DNA of 64,000 bases. Origin: Nitrospirota bacterium. Its GTDB lineage: Bacteria; Nitrospirota; Leptospirillia; Leptospirillales; Leptospirillaceae. A model generated the notes under the pieces. It did not search any database. It saw only the letters and a list, made by a program, of their open reading frames with translations, and was not told where the DNA came from. The translations under genes were made by a program, and so were the position numbers. Location: contig JAKAYA010000001.1 of assembly GCA_021826965.1 (NCBI GenBank), forward strand, positions 1 through 64,000, written 5' to 3'. Shown here in pieces: positions 16,868 to 26,009 of the stretch (the first letter of the stretch is position 1; every line of letters starts with the position of its first letter).

Positions 16868-17806
16868 TCAGGAAAAAAGAACGTTCTGCGTGTTCCGGAG
16901 GATGTCCCGGGAAGCCTTCGTCGACAGGGCGAGAAAGTTCTGGTTCAGCGCCAGCTTGGATACAGCTTTCGGAATATCGACATCTTCGTTCTGGCTTTTC
17001 AGGGTTTTCTGGCTGATGGTGTATTTTTCGAGACGGTTGACTGTCGTTCGGATGGCGCGCTCACGGGTACCAAGAACAGCCGCCCGCTCCGTCACAAAAT
17101 GGATCGCCCTGTCCAGTTCGTCGATGGAACGTGAGATTTCAGGCTGGTTGTTCGCCAGAAGGCCCACCAGGAATCGACGCATGACCGGAAAGGGCTTGTC
17201 TCCGAAAGGATCCGACGCGCTGTCTCCCAAGATCCGGTCTCCGGCTTCTGTCACCGGCATCAGACCCGCTTCGCGCTGTCTCGGGGAAAATCCCTGCTGG
17301 ACCGTCTCTTCCCGATGATTGCCTTCATAGACGACAGAGCCGGGATTCAGTCGGGGATCCGTGAAATGGAACGGAGGACGGGTCACGTTCGTCCCGGAAA
17401 ACAGGTACTGCTCTCCGGCCTTCGTATTGGCCAGAGAGACCATCTGTTCAAGTGTCCGTTTCATTTCCTGGGCACCGACCCGACGGTCCTCCGACGTCAT
17501 CGTGTCGTTGGCCATGCGGATCGCCATCCCTTTCGCGCGGATCAGGAGCGTTCCCACCTGATCCAGGATGCTTTCCATCAGCTTCAGCCGATTCGCCCCT
17601 TCCCGGGCGTTTTCAATGATCCTGCGGGTAACCGACAGGTTGCGGTTGATCCTTAAAGATTCTCCCATCCTTCCGGGGGCATCGCCCGGAGTTTCAAACT
17701 GTTTTCCGGAAGAAATCTGCCGATCGACGTCGTAGAGGTTGTCGACAGCATTGTCATGCGAGGCGATCACCTCCCGGTTGGTCATGAGACCTGTCACGCG
17801 GATCAT
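16868..17806 (-). CDS. flgL: Flagellar hook-associated protein 3 FlgL
   Basis: MIRVTGLMTNREVIASHDNAVDNLYDVDRQISSGKQFETPGDAPGRM; flagellin-like ends; position after flgK. Confidence 0.9.
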   Translation of the reverse strand: MIRVTGLMTNREVIASHDNAVDNLYDVDRQISSGKQFETPGDAPGRMGESLRINRNLSVTRRIIENAREGANRLKLMESILDQVGTLLIRAKGMAIRMANDTMTSEDRRVGAQEMKRTLEQMVSLANTKAGEQYLFSGTNVTRPPFHFTDPRLNPGSVVYEGNHREETVQQGFSPRQREAGLMPVTEAGDRILGDSASDPFGDKPFPVMRRFLVGLLANNQPEISRSIDELDRAIHFVTERAAVLGTRERAIRTTVNRLEKYTISQKTLKSQNEDVDIPKAVSKLALNQNFLALSTKASRDILRNTQNVLFS

Positions 17807-17834
17807 GGGTTATCCCTCCGGAGGATCCGATTCA

Positions 17835-19523
17835 TCAGGACGATTCGTTCGGCAACCGTACCAGCGTGTCCAGAAGACGGTTGGTCATATGGATGAGATT
17901 GGCCGAAGCCTGGTAAGCCTTTTCGTACTGGATGATGCGAGCGGACTCTCCCGCGATGGAGACACCCGAGACGGCCATCCGCTGATTCTCCAGACCCTTC
18001 TGGATCATCGTCTGTGCGACATAGTGATCCCGGGCATTCCTGGCCCAGGCTCCCACCGTGGAGACACTGGTGGCAAAAAAATCGTGCAGGCTGACCGGCT
18101 GCTCGCCTCCGGCAAAATTGAGACGGTCCTGTAAAAGGCCAAAAAGGAGATGCGCGTTCTTGTTGTCTCCCTGATTTCGGCCTTCCCGGACCGGCGCTTG
18201 TCCGGCAGCCAGATCTTCGGGGTCGAGAGCGCCCACCTCCATTGACAGGGCGGCTCCCCGGGTGTCATTGCCTCCAGTCACCTGAAAACGGGCCACGTCG
18301 TTTTTGCCGGCTCCGCTCACCCGAATCACATAACCGGACACATGGATTGTCCCCGTCCCGCCGGACAAGGTCTCTTTCCGAAGGGTTTTTCCCGTAGAAG
18401 CGTCCGTGACAACGACCGTGTCCTGCGAAACCGAGACACTGAGTGAACCCTTTGCCGCATCGGGGTCTACTGCGTTTGCTGTCAAAGACAATCCGGAAGG
18501 GATATTTCCCTCAGGCTGAACCTTGATAGTGGGAAGAAAAAAATTCTGGTTTGTCCGCCCGTTCAGTCCGAAACCCTGAACATGCAGGGCGTTGACATGA
18601 TTGACGATGCCGTGAGCCAGAGAATTCAGATGGTCCTCCAGAAGCGGTACCTTCTTGTCCCGGACATCGAGATACCCTCCGATCTTCCCGCCGTGGATAC
18701 GATCGGTAATATCGATCGGAGGGCCCGAGTGGCCAGGAGGATGGATCAAAATGCGGTAACCGTCGCGGGACGGATCAAAAACCGCTTCAAGCCGTCCGCT
18801 GTCAATATCGGTCACGGCGGCCTGCCCTCCCAGATGAAGCGTGATGGCCCCGTTTTTGTCCGAAAAGAAATGCGCGTTCGTCAAAGTCGAAATCTGAACC
18901 ATCAGCTGCTGACGCTGATCGATCAGCGTATTGGGCGATTCCCCTCCCGCTTCGGCCCGAAGAATTTCCCTGTTCAGACGGGCGATTTTCGAAAGATCGC
19001 CATTGATCGTTCCGACGGAAGAGGTGAGCAGCTCTCCCAGCCGATTGCGGGTCTGACTGTAAAGACTCGCCATCTGGTGAAAGTCTTCTGTCAGGTTTTT
19101 TCCGTATGTGATCAGGGTCGCCCGAGCCGACCGGTCGAGCGGATGATTTGCCACGACCTCCCAGGTCGACAAGAACCGGCTGATGTCTTTCGACAATCCC
19201 TGGTTCTGGGCATGGGTGAAATAGGTATCGAGTTCGGAAAGGGACAACCGGGAAGATTCCCAGTACCCCATACGGGTTTTCTGGCGGATCATCTGGGAAT
19301 CGAGAAAGGAATTGACGACTCGTCGGATGCCCGTCGCACGAACCCCGTTTCCGACCATTCCGGGAGATCCGTGATTGGGCTGGGACTGGTCGAACTGGAC
19401 ATTCTCCACGGTGTATCCGGGCGTATTGACGTTCGAAATATTCTGCCCGGCAGTGGAAAGCCCTGCTTCATTGGCTTCGATGCCTGATTTTCCGATATTC
19501 AGAATTCCCAGCACGCCAGACAT
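17835..19523 (-). CDS. flgK: Flagellar hook-associated protein 1 FlgK
   Basis: MSGVLGILNIGKSGIEANEAGLSTAGQNISNVNTPGYTVENV...; C-terminal YEKAYQASANLIHMTNRLLDTLVRL. Confidence 0.95.
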   Translation of the reverse strand: MSGVLGILNIGKSGIEANEAGLSTAGQNISNVNTPGYTVENVQFDQSQPNHGSPGMVGNGVRATGIRRVVNSFLDSQMIRQKTRMGYWESSRLSLSELDTYFTHAQNQGLSKDISRFLSTWEVVANHPLDRSARATLITYGKNLTEDFHQMASLYSQTRNRLGELLTSSVGTINGDLSKIARLNREILRAEAGGESPNTLIDQRQQLMVQISTLTNAHFFSDKNGAITLHLGGQAAVTDIDSGRLEAVFDPSRDGYRILIHPPGHSGPPIDITDRIHGGKIGGYLDVRDKKVPLLEDHLNSLAHGIVNHVNALHVQGFGLNGRTNQNFFLPTIKVQPEGNIPSGLSLTANAVDPDAAKGSLSVSVSQDTVVVTDASTGKTLRKETLSGGTGTIHVSGYVIRVSGAGKNDVARFQVTGGNDTRGAALSMEVGALDPEDLAAGQAPVREGRNQGDNKNAHLLFGLLQDRLNFAGGEQPVSLHDFFATSVSTVGAWARNARDHYVAQTMIQKGLENQRMAVSGVSIAGESARIIQYEKAYQASANLIHMTNRLLDTLVRLPNESS

Positions 19524-19525
19524 GT

Positions 19526-20017
19526 CTACCTCCGGGTGGAAACGAGCGACGGAGACCCCAGGGTCATCTCCGGAACGCCGCGGGAGCCGTAAGTCTCGAA
19601 GTCCCCTTCGCATTGCCGGAGCGCCTTCAGAAACCCGGCCACCGTCTGGGCGGATTCCCGGGCAATGACAAGGTTGACGCTGGCAATTTCCGAAAGATGG
19701 ACAAGATTTGCTCGCAATTCAGAGAGACAGGAAAACCCTTCCGGCTCGGACAGGAAGGGCTTCTCCGAGCGAGAAAGACATGCCGCCAGGCCGGATCGTT
19801 CGAGCAATTCGGAAAACCGGTCAGACTGCAGGACTTTCCGGGACAGGACTTCTTCAAGCTCTTCCGGACGTCCGGAAAGGAGAAGCTCTTGCTCTTCCAG
19901 CAATATTTCGATCAGGAGACGCACATGCTCGAGCAACAGCGGCAGATCGGAGACGCGAATGGCATCAGGAGGAGGGCAGGATTCCCTTTCAGGCTCGCCG
20001 GACAGGAAGCGGCTCAT
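19526..20017 (-). CDS. flgN: FlgN-like flagellar export chaperone
   Basis: Helical LLLEHVRLLIEILLEEQELLLSGRPEELEEVLSRKVLQSDRFSELLERS; located between flgM and flgK. Confidence 0.75.
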   Translation of the reverse strand: MSRFLSGEPERESCPPPDAIRVSDLPLLLEHVRLLIEILLEEQELLLSGRPEELEEVLSRKVLQSDRFSELLERSGLAACLSRSEKPFLSEPEGFSCLSELRANLVHLSEIASVNLVIARESAQTVAGFLKALRQCEGDFETYGSRGVPEMTLGSPSLVSTRR

Positions 20018-20056
20018 ATCGGGATCTCCCGAAAACGCGAAAGAGCTGTCCGAAGG

Positions 20057-20416
20057 TCAAGGCTCTCCTTTTCTGTTTCGGGCTTCGGCGACGGCCGTTT
20101 CGACCATTTTTCGAAGGATGTCTCTGGCTGGAACATGATATTCACCCCGATCGACCCGGTTTTTGATTTCCATCACTTTTGCGGACCGGACGTCCGGCAC
20201 TTCACGGATCAGGTCCCGCAGATGGGCGATCTGCTTCGCCGGACCGGAAATCACCATCAGATCCGTCTTCTCCGTCCCTGCCGGCGTCGTCGTCTCCGGG
20301 ATCTTCCCGGCAGACTCCGGCTTTCGCGCACGATCCTTGCGACCGACCTCTTCCGGACGGATGTTGCCTGGCTGGCTTGAGCCTGTCGGCCCGATTCCGG
20401 TGCCCTGATCCCCCAT
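20057..20416 (-). CDS. flgM: Anti-sigma-28 factor FlgM
   Basis: C-terminal VRSAKVMEIKNRVDRGEYHVPARDILRKMVETAVAEARNRKGEP matches the FlgM pattern; N-terminus low complexity. Confidence 0.85.
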   Translation of the reverse strand: MGDQGTGIGPTGSSQPGNIRPEEVGRKDRARKPESAGKIPETTTPAGTEKTDLMVISGPAKQIAHLRDLIREVPDVRSAKVMEIKNRVDRGEYHVPARDILRKMVETAVAEARNRKGEP

Positions 20417-20454
20417 GATCCTCTCCTTCTGTTCCCGAACTTGTCTGATCCACT

Positions 20455-20481
20455 TTATCGGTGGATCTTCCGAAAACTTTA
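20455..20481 (-). promoter_or_regulatory. Putative sigma-28 (FliA) promoter of flgM
   Basis: Minus strand TAAAGTTT-N11-ACCGATAA, one mismatch from consensus with ideal spacing. Confidence 0.75.
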
Positions 20482-20534
20482 GAACAGGAAAAGAGCCGGA
20501 TCAATGAAAAAGAGTCAAGGATTGCCGTCCGACC

Positions 20535-21395
20535 CTACGGAATAAGCTTGATGGCGGCCTGCGGAATCTGGTTGGCCTGAGACAATACCGCCGTACTCGA
20601 CTGCTGCAGAATCCTGTTTTTGACGAAGTTCGCCGTTTCGCTCGCGAAGTTCACGTCCTTGATCTGGCTCTTGGATGCCTGGACGTTGACCAGGGCCGTA
20701 TTCAGATTCCGGATCGTCCAGGTCATTCTCTCCTGGAACGCGCCCAGGGTTCCCTGGATGTTGTTGAGTTCAGCCATGGCCCCGTCGATGGCAGAAATCG
20801 CAGAAATCGCCATGGTCTCGTTCATGATGGAAGTCGCTCCGAGACTCATGACAAGAACCGAGTTCTGGTAGATACCCAGTACGTCTGTACTGATGGATGG
20901 AATGCTGACCACCAGCCGGTTGGTATCATCCGTTCCGGAATCGATCTGGAAAACCATGCCGTTCATCATGCTTCCGTCCAGCACCTTTCGCCCGTTGAAG
21001 TTCGTCACCAGGGCAATTCGGTTGATTTCGCTCATGAGGTGCTGGTATTCGTTCTGCAACACGGAAAGATCTTCGGGAGCATACGTCGAGTTCGCAGCCT
21101 GAATGGCCAGCTGGCGCATCTTGACCAGAATGTCGTTGTCCGTCAGAAGAGCCCCGTTGGTCGTCTGGATGAGCCCGGCACCGTCGTGCGCATTCCGGAT
21201 TGCCTGCTGAACCGACTTGACGTACGAATTCATCACCTGTCCGATCGCATATCCCGCCGGATCGTCTGCCGGGGTATTGACCCTGTATCCGCTGGACAGT
21301 CTGTTGATGGAACGGTTCAATCGGTCCTGGGTGGCGTTCAGATTGTATTGAGCGCCCAGACTGGCCGTATTCGTATTGATTACCAATCCGCTCAT
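20535..21395 (-). CDS. Flagellin 2
   Basis: MSGLVINTNTASLGAQYNLNATQDRLNRSINRLSSGYRVNTPADDPAGYAIGQVMNSYVKS...KNRILQQSSTAVLSQANQIPQAAIKLIP; 286 aa. Confidence 0.95.
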   Translation of the reverse strand: MSGLVINTNTASLGAQYNLNATQDRLNRSINRLSSGYRVNTPADDPAGYAIGQVMNSYVKSVQQAIRNAHDGAGLIQTTNGALLTDNDILVKMRQLAIQAANSTYAPEDLSVLQNEYQHLMSEINRIALVTNFNGRKVLDGSMMNGMVFQIDSGTDDTNRLVVSIPSISTDVLGIYQNSVLVMSLGATSIMNETMAISAISAIDGAMAELNNIQGTLGAFQERMTWTIRNLNTALVNVQASKSQIKDVNFASETANFVKNRILQQSSTAVLSQANQIPQAAIKLIP

Positions 21396-21425
21396 TTTTC
21401 TTCCTCCATGGTTGTGCCTTCTGTA

Positions 21426-21794
21426 TCAGGCTTCGATGTCCAGGCCTCCAGGGCCGGAGACCCGGGGGTGTTCGTCCGGACGGATAGCATCCCCGCGAAA
21501 ATCTTGCCGGAACTGTTCTGTGATCTCCCGGGAGAGTCCCATGCCTCCGGCCCGGGACATCTCTTTCGCCAACTCTTTCTGATACATCTCCTGAGCCACG
21601 TCCATTCCGGTTGACGACGGCATCATCCCCCCCTTCGGAACGGTTTTCCACATTTCCCGGACAAGAATCCCGATCATCATTTCCTCGAACATACGGGAGG
21701 CTTTTTCAAACTTTCCTGTCGGATGCCCCGATCTCACGGAGGACCCTTTGGAGGAATCAGCCTCCTCCTTCCCCACCCCCCGAGGAATGATCAT
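21426..21794 (-). CDS. flgJ: FlgJ-like rod-binding protein (no muramidase domain)
   Basis: FEKASRMFEEMMIGILVREMWKTVPKGGMMPSSTGMDVAQEMYQKELAKEMSRAGGMGLSREITEQF; ATGA overlap with flgI. Confidence 0.85.
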   Translation of the reverse strand: MIIPRGVGKEEADSSKGSSVRSGHPTGKFEKASRMFEEMMIGILVREMWKTVPKGGMMPSSTGMDVAQEMYQKELAKEMSRAGGMGLSREITEQFRQDFRGDAIRPDEHPRVSGPGGLDIEA

Positions 21795-22855
21795 CCCGCC
21801 ACCCGGATCCGGGCCTTCAACGCCCCGGATTCCTTCAACGCTTCCAGTATCGCAATCAGATCCGGCGTCCGGGTTCCCAAAAGATTCAAGGCCCGGACAA
21901 GCTGACGGAGGGAGACCGCACGCTCGACGATCCGGAACGGTTCGCCCGGAGACTTTCCCAGCGACGGGGTTCCGACTTGTACGGTCAGGTCTTTTTGTGA
22001 AACCGCACACGGTAGCACCGTAACGTCCCGGCTGATCACGATTGTGCCGCTCTGCTGGTTGATGACCACCAGTGGCTCCGAGTCCGGGGTGACTCTCAAA
22101 TTCAAAACATGCGCCATGAATCCGACCACGTCGTCCTGGTCTGTCGATGGAATCGTGACTGTGATGGTTCCTGCATCCGATGCCTGCGCCACGCGGGACT
22201 GGAAATGCGCATTGATCGCCCGGACGACGCGGGAAGCGGTGGTAAACGAAGAGTGGTTCAGGTTGATCCAGAGATGTTTTCTGCCGTTAAAGACGATCGG
22301 AACACTCCGGACGACCAGCCCCCCGTCTTCCACACGTCCAATGGTTCGTCTTCCTCCCAACGGCTCCTTCTTGTCTTTGGGAAAACCGATGCGCTCGGCT
22401 CGTGTCGTGTCGACCGGTCCCTGGGCGGTCGCATAGACGTTCCCGTCCGGGCCCTTGAGGGCTCCCAGAAGAAGAGTTCCTCCCGACAACGACGTGGCAT
22501 CGCCCACGGACGCGACACGAACGCTCATCCGGCTGCCGACCCTCATGAAAGGGATCAGGCGGCCCGTGATCACCACAGCGGCCACGTTGCGTCCGCGAAT
22601 TTTTTGATCCAGGTCCCGGACATTGACCCCCAGACGGGAAAGCGCCGATTCCAGCGTTCGCCGGGCAAAGGGTGTCATTCGGGTGTCTCCTGTCCCCGGA
22701 AGACCGACCACCAGACCATATCCGACGAGCGGATTGTCCGTCACTCCTTCCACATGCGCGATATCTTCGATCCGTTCTGCCCGGGAAGAATCCGGTACCG
22801 TCAGGAAGAATTCCGAAAGGACAACCAGGATCAAGATCCAAGGATACGGCTTCAT
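21791..22855 (-). CDS. flgI: Flagellar P-ring protein FlgI
   Basis: RIEDIAHVEGVTDNPLVGYGLVVGLPGTGDTRMTPFARRTLESALSRLGVNV. Confidence 0.97.
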   Translation of the reverse strand: MKPYPWILILVVLSEFFLTVPDSSRAERIEDIAHVEGVTDNPLVGYGLVVGLPGTGDTRMTPFARRTLESALSRLGVNVRDLDQKIRGRNVAAVVITGRLIPFMRVGSRMSVRVASVGDATSLSGGTLLLGALKGPDGNVYATAQGPVDTTRAERIGFPKDKKEPLGGRRTIGRVEDGGLVVRSVPIVFNGRKHLWINLNHSSFTTASRVVRAINAHFQSRVAQASDAGTITVTIPSTDQDDVVGFMAHVLNLRVTPDSEPLVVINQQSGTIVISRDVTVLPCAVSQKDLTVQVGTPSLGKSPGEPFRIVERAVSLRQLVRALNLLGTRTPDLIAILEALKESGALKARIRVAG

Positions 22856-23478
22856 GAACCTCCTCCTCCCTGAATCGGCGGAGGACCCGATTTTGTCTTC
22901 GGAGGATTCCCGCCGGACTTGCCGTTCGAACGCCCGTTAGATACAACCGCGGGCACACTTGCAGGAAGGGGACTCCGGTTCTTCTGAAAACGTCTTTTCT
23001 GTCCCATCTGCCGGTGGTCGTAGCGGTAACGCGCCATCGAAAGCTTCCGGACGGGAATCGTGTTGTCGTACCCGATGTCCTCTCGCCGGATCCTCCCTTC
23101 GAGGATCCAGCGCCGGACTTCGTTCTTTCTGCGGACCGTCCGGTGAGCAAAGACGACCAGTTCGTCGGGCGGCGCTTCGCGGACCACGACCGCTCCCATC
23201 AAACTTTCCCGATCCTGGGGAAATCCCGGAAGACCATTTTTGACCGGAATACGAATCCAGACTGTTTCCCCCCTAAACCGGGCGTTCTGGTCGGATGCAA
23301 GGTCAGCTATCCCGTCCGGGCGATAAAGAGAGCCGTCGAAATACTGCTGGACCGGATGGGGTGGAAGCCGTCTGGGGGCCCGGTCGGTGACGACGGGATA
23401 GTGGATTTTTATAGCAGGAGCGCATCCGGATAAAAAAACGAAGACCAGAAGAAGGCCCAGAGGACTATTCTGCCGCAT
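22852..23478 (-). CDS. flgH: Flagellar L-ring protein FlgH
   Basis: Lipoprotein signal LLLVFVFLSGCAPAIK; GSLYRPDGIADLASDQNARFRGETVWIRI; IRREDIGYDNTIPVRKLSMARYRY. Confidence 0.9.
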   Translation of the reverse strand: MRQNSPLGLLLVFVFLSGCAPAIKIHYPVVTDRAPRRLPPHPVQQYFDGSLYRPDGIADLASDQNARFRGETVWIRIPVKNGLPGFPQDRESLMGAVVVREAPPDELVVFAHRTVRRKNEVRRWILEGRIRREDIGYDNTIPVRKLSMARYRYDHRQMGQKRRFQKNRSPLPASVPAVVSNGRSNGKSGGNPPKTKSGPPPIQGGGGS

Positions 23479-24103
23479 GGACAGTCCCTTTCAAGCGAAT
23501 CCGGACGCGATCCGGACCGGTTACCGTCGCCTGGACCCGTGCACCGGACATCGGGTTGAAAACAGCGATCTGATCTCCCGTATGACCGTTTTCCTGGGCG
23601 ATGCCCGACAGGAAAATCATAAAACCACGCCCCACGGCCTGGATCCGAACCGTATCACCCGACCGGACGCCCCCTCCCTCCCGGGAATGTCCGCCTCCGA
23701 CATTCCCGGGACCACTCCCGGAAATTCGTTTCGCACGGGAGGTCATCCGGACGGAAAAATAAAACATTTCCTCCACAACGTCCCCTTTTTTCACCAGGAG
23801 GGCCAGATGGGAGTCGAACCTGTCTCTTCCTTCCATCTCCACCTCTCCCTTCACTCCTCTGGCATCTGACACCGGGAACCCCTCCGGAAGATGAACATAA
23901 GACAGGGATCCCGGAGGAACGTCCAGCAGTCCGGAAACCAGACGGTCCAGCGCTCTCTTGTCGACCCGGACAGAGGCGTCGCCTTTCGGAATCAGAATGG
24001 ATTCCTTTTCTCCCCTCGGCGTTCCGGAGAAAGCGCTCCCGGAGAAAAAGAAGAAAATCCCGATCACCCCGGCGAACCGGACCAGAATGCTGGCGGAGAG
24101 CAT
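23465..24103 (-). CDS. flgA: Flagellar basal-body P-ring formation protein FlgA
   Basis: Signal peptide; VRSGDTVRIQAVGRGFMIFLSGIAQENGHTGDQIAVFNPMSGARVQATVTGPDRVRI (SAF-like). Confidence 0.85.
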   Translation of the reverse strand: MLSASILVRFAGVIGIFFFFSGSAFSGTPRGEKESILIPKGDASVRVDKRALDRLVSGLLDVPPGSLSYVHLPEGFPVSDARGVKGEVEMEGRDRFDSHLALLVKKGDVVEEMFYFSVRMTSRAKRISGSGPGNVGGGHSREGGGVRSGDTVRIQAVGRGFMIFLSGIAQENGHTGDQIAVFNPMSGARVQATVTGPDRVRIRLKGTVHAAE

Positions 24104-24114
24104 GAAACGTCCTC

Positions 24115-24900
24115 CTACAGCGTCGCTGTGTAGCCGAGCATGCGGTTGACGGTGCGAATGCCCGTGGCATCCATCTGGTAAGCTCTTTGACCGATTACCA
24201 TGTTGACAAGCTCTTCGGCGACATTGACGTTGGACGCTTCCAGAAACCCTGACTGGAGACGCCCGGCCCCGTTCGTCCCCGGGTTGGAAAGCTGAGGTTG
24301 CCCGGACGCGGCCGTTTCCATATAAAGGTTGTCTCCCCGACTTTCCAGACCCGCCGGATTGACGAACTGGGAAACGACCAGCTGCCCGACCCGGACAGGA
24401 CGGACCTGTCCCGGCAACATGACCGAAACTTCTCCGGCAGGAGAAACGTGGACGGACTTCGCATTGGGAGGAACGTTGATCGGAGGATTGGTCGGCAATC
24501 CATCCTGAGTGACAAGTCGCCCTTGTCCATCGATGCTGAAGGTCCCGTCCCGCGTATAGGCAACCCGTCCGTCCGGCAGAGAAACCTGGAAGAACCCGTT
24601 TCCCTGGATGGCGAGATCCAGCGGATTGTTCGTCTGTCTGAACGATCCTTGCAGAAAGATTTTCTGTACGCTCCCGGACCGCACCCCCAGACCGACCTGC
24701 ATTCCGGACGGACTCTGGTTGCCCAGAAGGGACTGGGCCTCTCCCGGTGGAACCAGAGTCTGGTACATCAGGTCCTGAAAGTTCGCCCTTTGACGCTTGA
24801 ATCCTGTCGTATTGACATTCGCCAGATTGTTGGTGATGACGTCAAGGCTGGTTTGCTGGGCTTCCATACCCGATGCCGCATTCCAGAGAGATCTGAACAT
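24115..24900 (-). CDS. flgG: Flagellar distal rod protein FlgG
   Basis: MFRSLWNAASGMEAQQTSLDVITNNLANVNTTGFKRQRANFQDLMYQTL...GFLEASNVNVAEELVNMVIGQRAYQMDATGIRTVNRML. Confidence 0.97.
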   Translation of the reverse strand: MFRSLWNAASGMEAQQTSLDVITNNLANVNTTGFKRQRANFQDLMYQTLVPPGEAQSLLGNQSPSGMQVGLGVRSGSVQKIFLQGSFRQTNNPLDLAIQGNGFFQVSLPDGRVAYTRDGTFSIDGQGRLVTQDGLPTNPPINVPPNAKSVHVSPAGEVSVMLPGQVRPVRVGQLVVSQFVNPAGLESRGDNLYMETAASGQPQLSNPGTNGAGRLQSGFLEASNVNVAEELVNMVIGQRAYQMDATGIRTVNRMLGYTATL

Positions 24901-24923
24901 CGTCCGTCCTTTCCTGCAAAAAA

Positions 24924-25727
24924 TCAGGCAATGACCGAAATATCATTCACGGTTCGCCGGGTCAGCTCGTTGAGTGTCTGAAGGGCCTTGAGATGGGTTT
25001 CGAACGAACGCATAGCTTCGATCATCCGGACCATCTCGAACGTTCCATTGACGTTTGAGCTCTCAAATCCACCCGCAAGGATGTCCGGCTTGTCGACGGG
25101 GCGCGTCTTGCCATCCGGCAGAAAAAGACCGTCTCCGATTTTGGAGAGGTGATCCGTTCCGTTTTCGGGCATGACAACAGCCAGTCGTCCCATGACACGG
25201 GTCCCTTTCAACAGGGTTCCGTCCGCCTTCACGCGGATGGTGCCAGGAACGGATTCGGGAAGCCGGATATTTTTTCCGTCTTCGCCAAGAACTCCGTATC
25301 CTTCGTGCGTGACGAGACGTCCGCCCCGATCCAGCGTAAATCGCCCGTTCCGACTCAAAAGTTCACCTCTGGGCGTCTGGATCCGAAAGAATCCCGGCCC
25401 GTTGACAGCCACATCAAGGGGATTTCCTGTCGTACGGAAACTGCCCTGGGCATACCCCACATGAATGGCGTCCACACCGGCGTGGGGAACATCCTTGCCC
25501 GCCATCCCCCAGGGTGTCGGAAATTCTCCCCAGGGTGTCATCCGGACCCCGGGCTGATCGGAAGGTGTCTTGTGCAGCCATTCGCGATGAGGGAGGTAAG
25601 TCCGGAACGTGACGCGATCCCGCTTGAAGCCGGGGGTGTTCACGTTGGCCAGATTGTTTGTGAGCACGTCCATGAGCTGTTCCTGGGCCTGCGCCCCCGA
25701 TACCAGTGAGAATTCCGCCTGACGCAT
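24924..25727 (-). CDS. flgF: Flagellar proximal rod protein FlgF
   Basis: LVSGAQAQEQLMDVLTNNLANVNTPGFKRDRVTF...GGFESSNVNGTFEMVRMIEAMRSFETHLKALQ. Confidence 0.93.
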   Translation of the reverse strand: MRQAEFSLVSGAQAQEQLMDVLTNNLANVNTPGFKRDRVTFRTYLPHREWLHKTPSDQPGVRMTPWGEFPTPWGMAGKDVPHAGVDAIHVGYAQGSFRTTGNPLDVAVNGPGFFRIQTPRGELLSRNGRFTLDRGGRLVTHEGYGVLGEDGKNIRLPESVPGTIRVKADGTLLKGTRVMGRLAVVMPENGTDHLSKIGDGLFLPDGKTRPVDKPDILAGGFESSNVNGTFEMVRMIEAMRSFETHLKALQTLNELTRRTVNDISVIA

Positions 25728-25759
25728 CTCTTCCTCCCGTTAAACTTCCATGGGCGAAA

Positions 25760-25775
25760 AGCAAGCGTCATGCCA
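25760..25775 (-). promoter_or_regulatory. Putative sigma-54 (-24/-12) promoter of the flgF operon
   Basis: Minus strand TGGCATGACGCTTGCT matches TGGCAYRNNNNTTGCW; flgF start at 25727 with GGGAGG SD. Confidence 0.75.
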
Positions 25776-25911
25776 TTTTCAAAAAATCTTATAATACATA
25801 AATTTAATAGTTAGTTAATAAAACGGAGGGCGAAACGGAGAACATCCTGATTGGCACTTTTTTCCGGACCGGAGGGAAATATTTTCCGTGCGGGAAGAGC
25901 CTTTCTGTTTC

Positions 25912-25937
25912 CCGCTCGTCATTTTAATGACGAGCGG
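25912..25937. repeat. Perfect inverted repeat / hairpin between the dapB-FAH operon end and flgF
   Basis: CCGCTCGTCATTTTAATGACGAGCGG. Confidence 0.6.
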
Positions 25938-26009
25938 AAAATCCACGTCTGTCAAGTGATCGACAGTCGTTCGACGGGCTGGTGGGTAGGGAACGGAGAC
26001 GAGGACCGA

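Noticed and set aside
25848-25864. TTGGCACTTTTTT on the plus strand as a sigma-54 promoter
   Set aside because: No GC at the -12 position with correct spacing and no downstream plus-strand gene.
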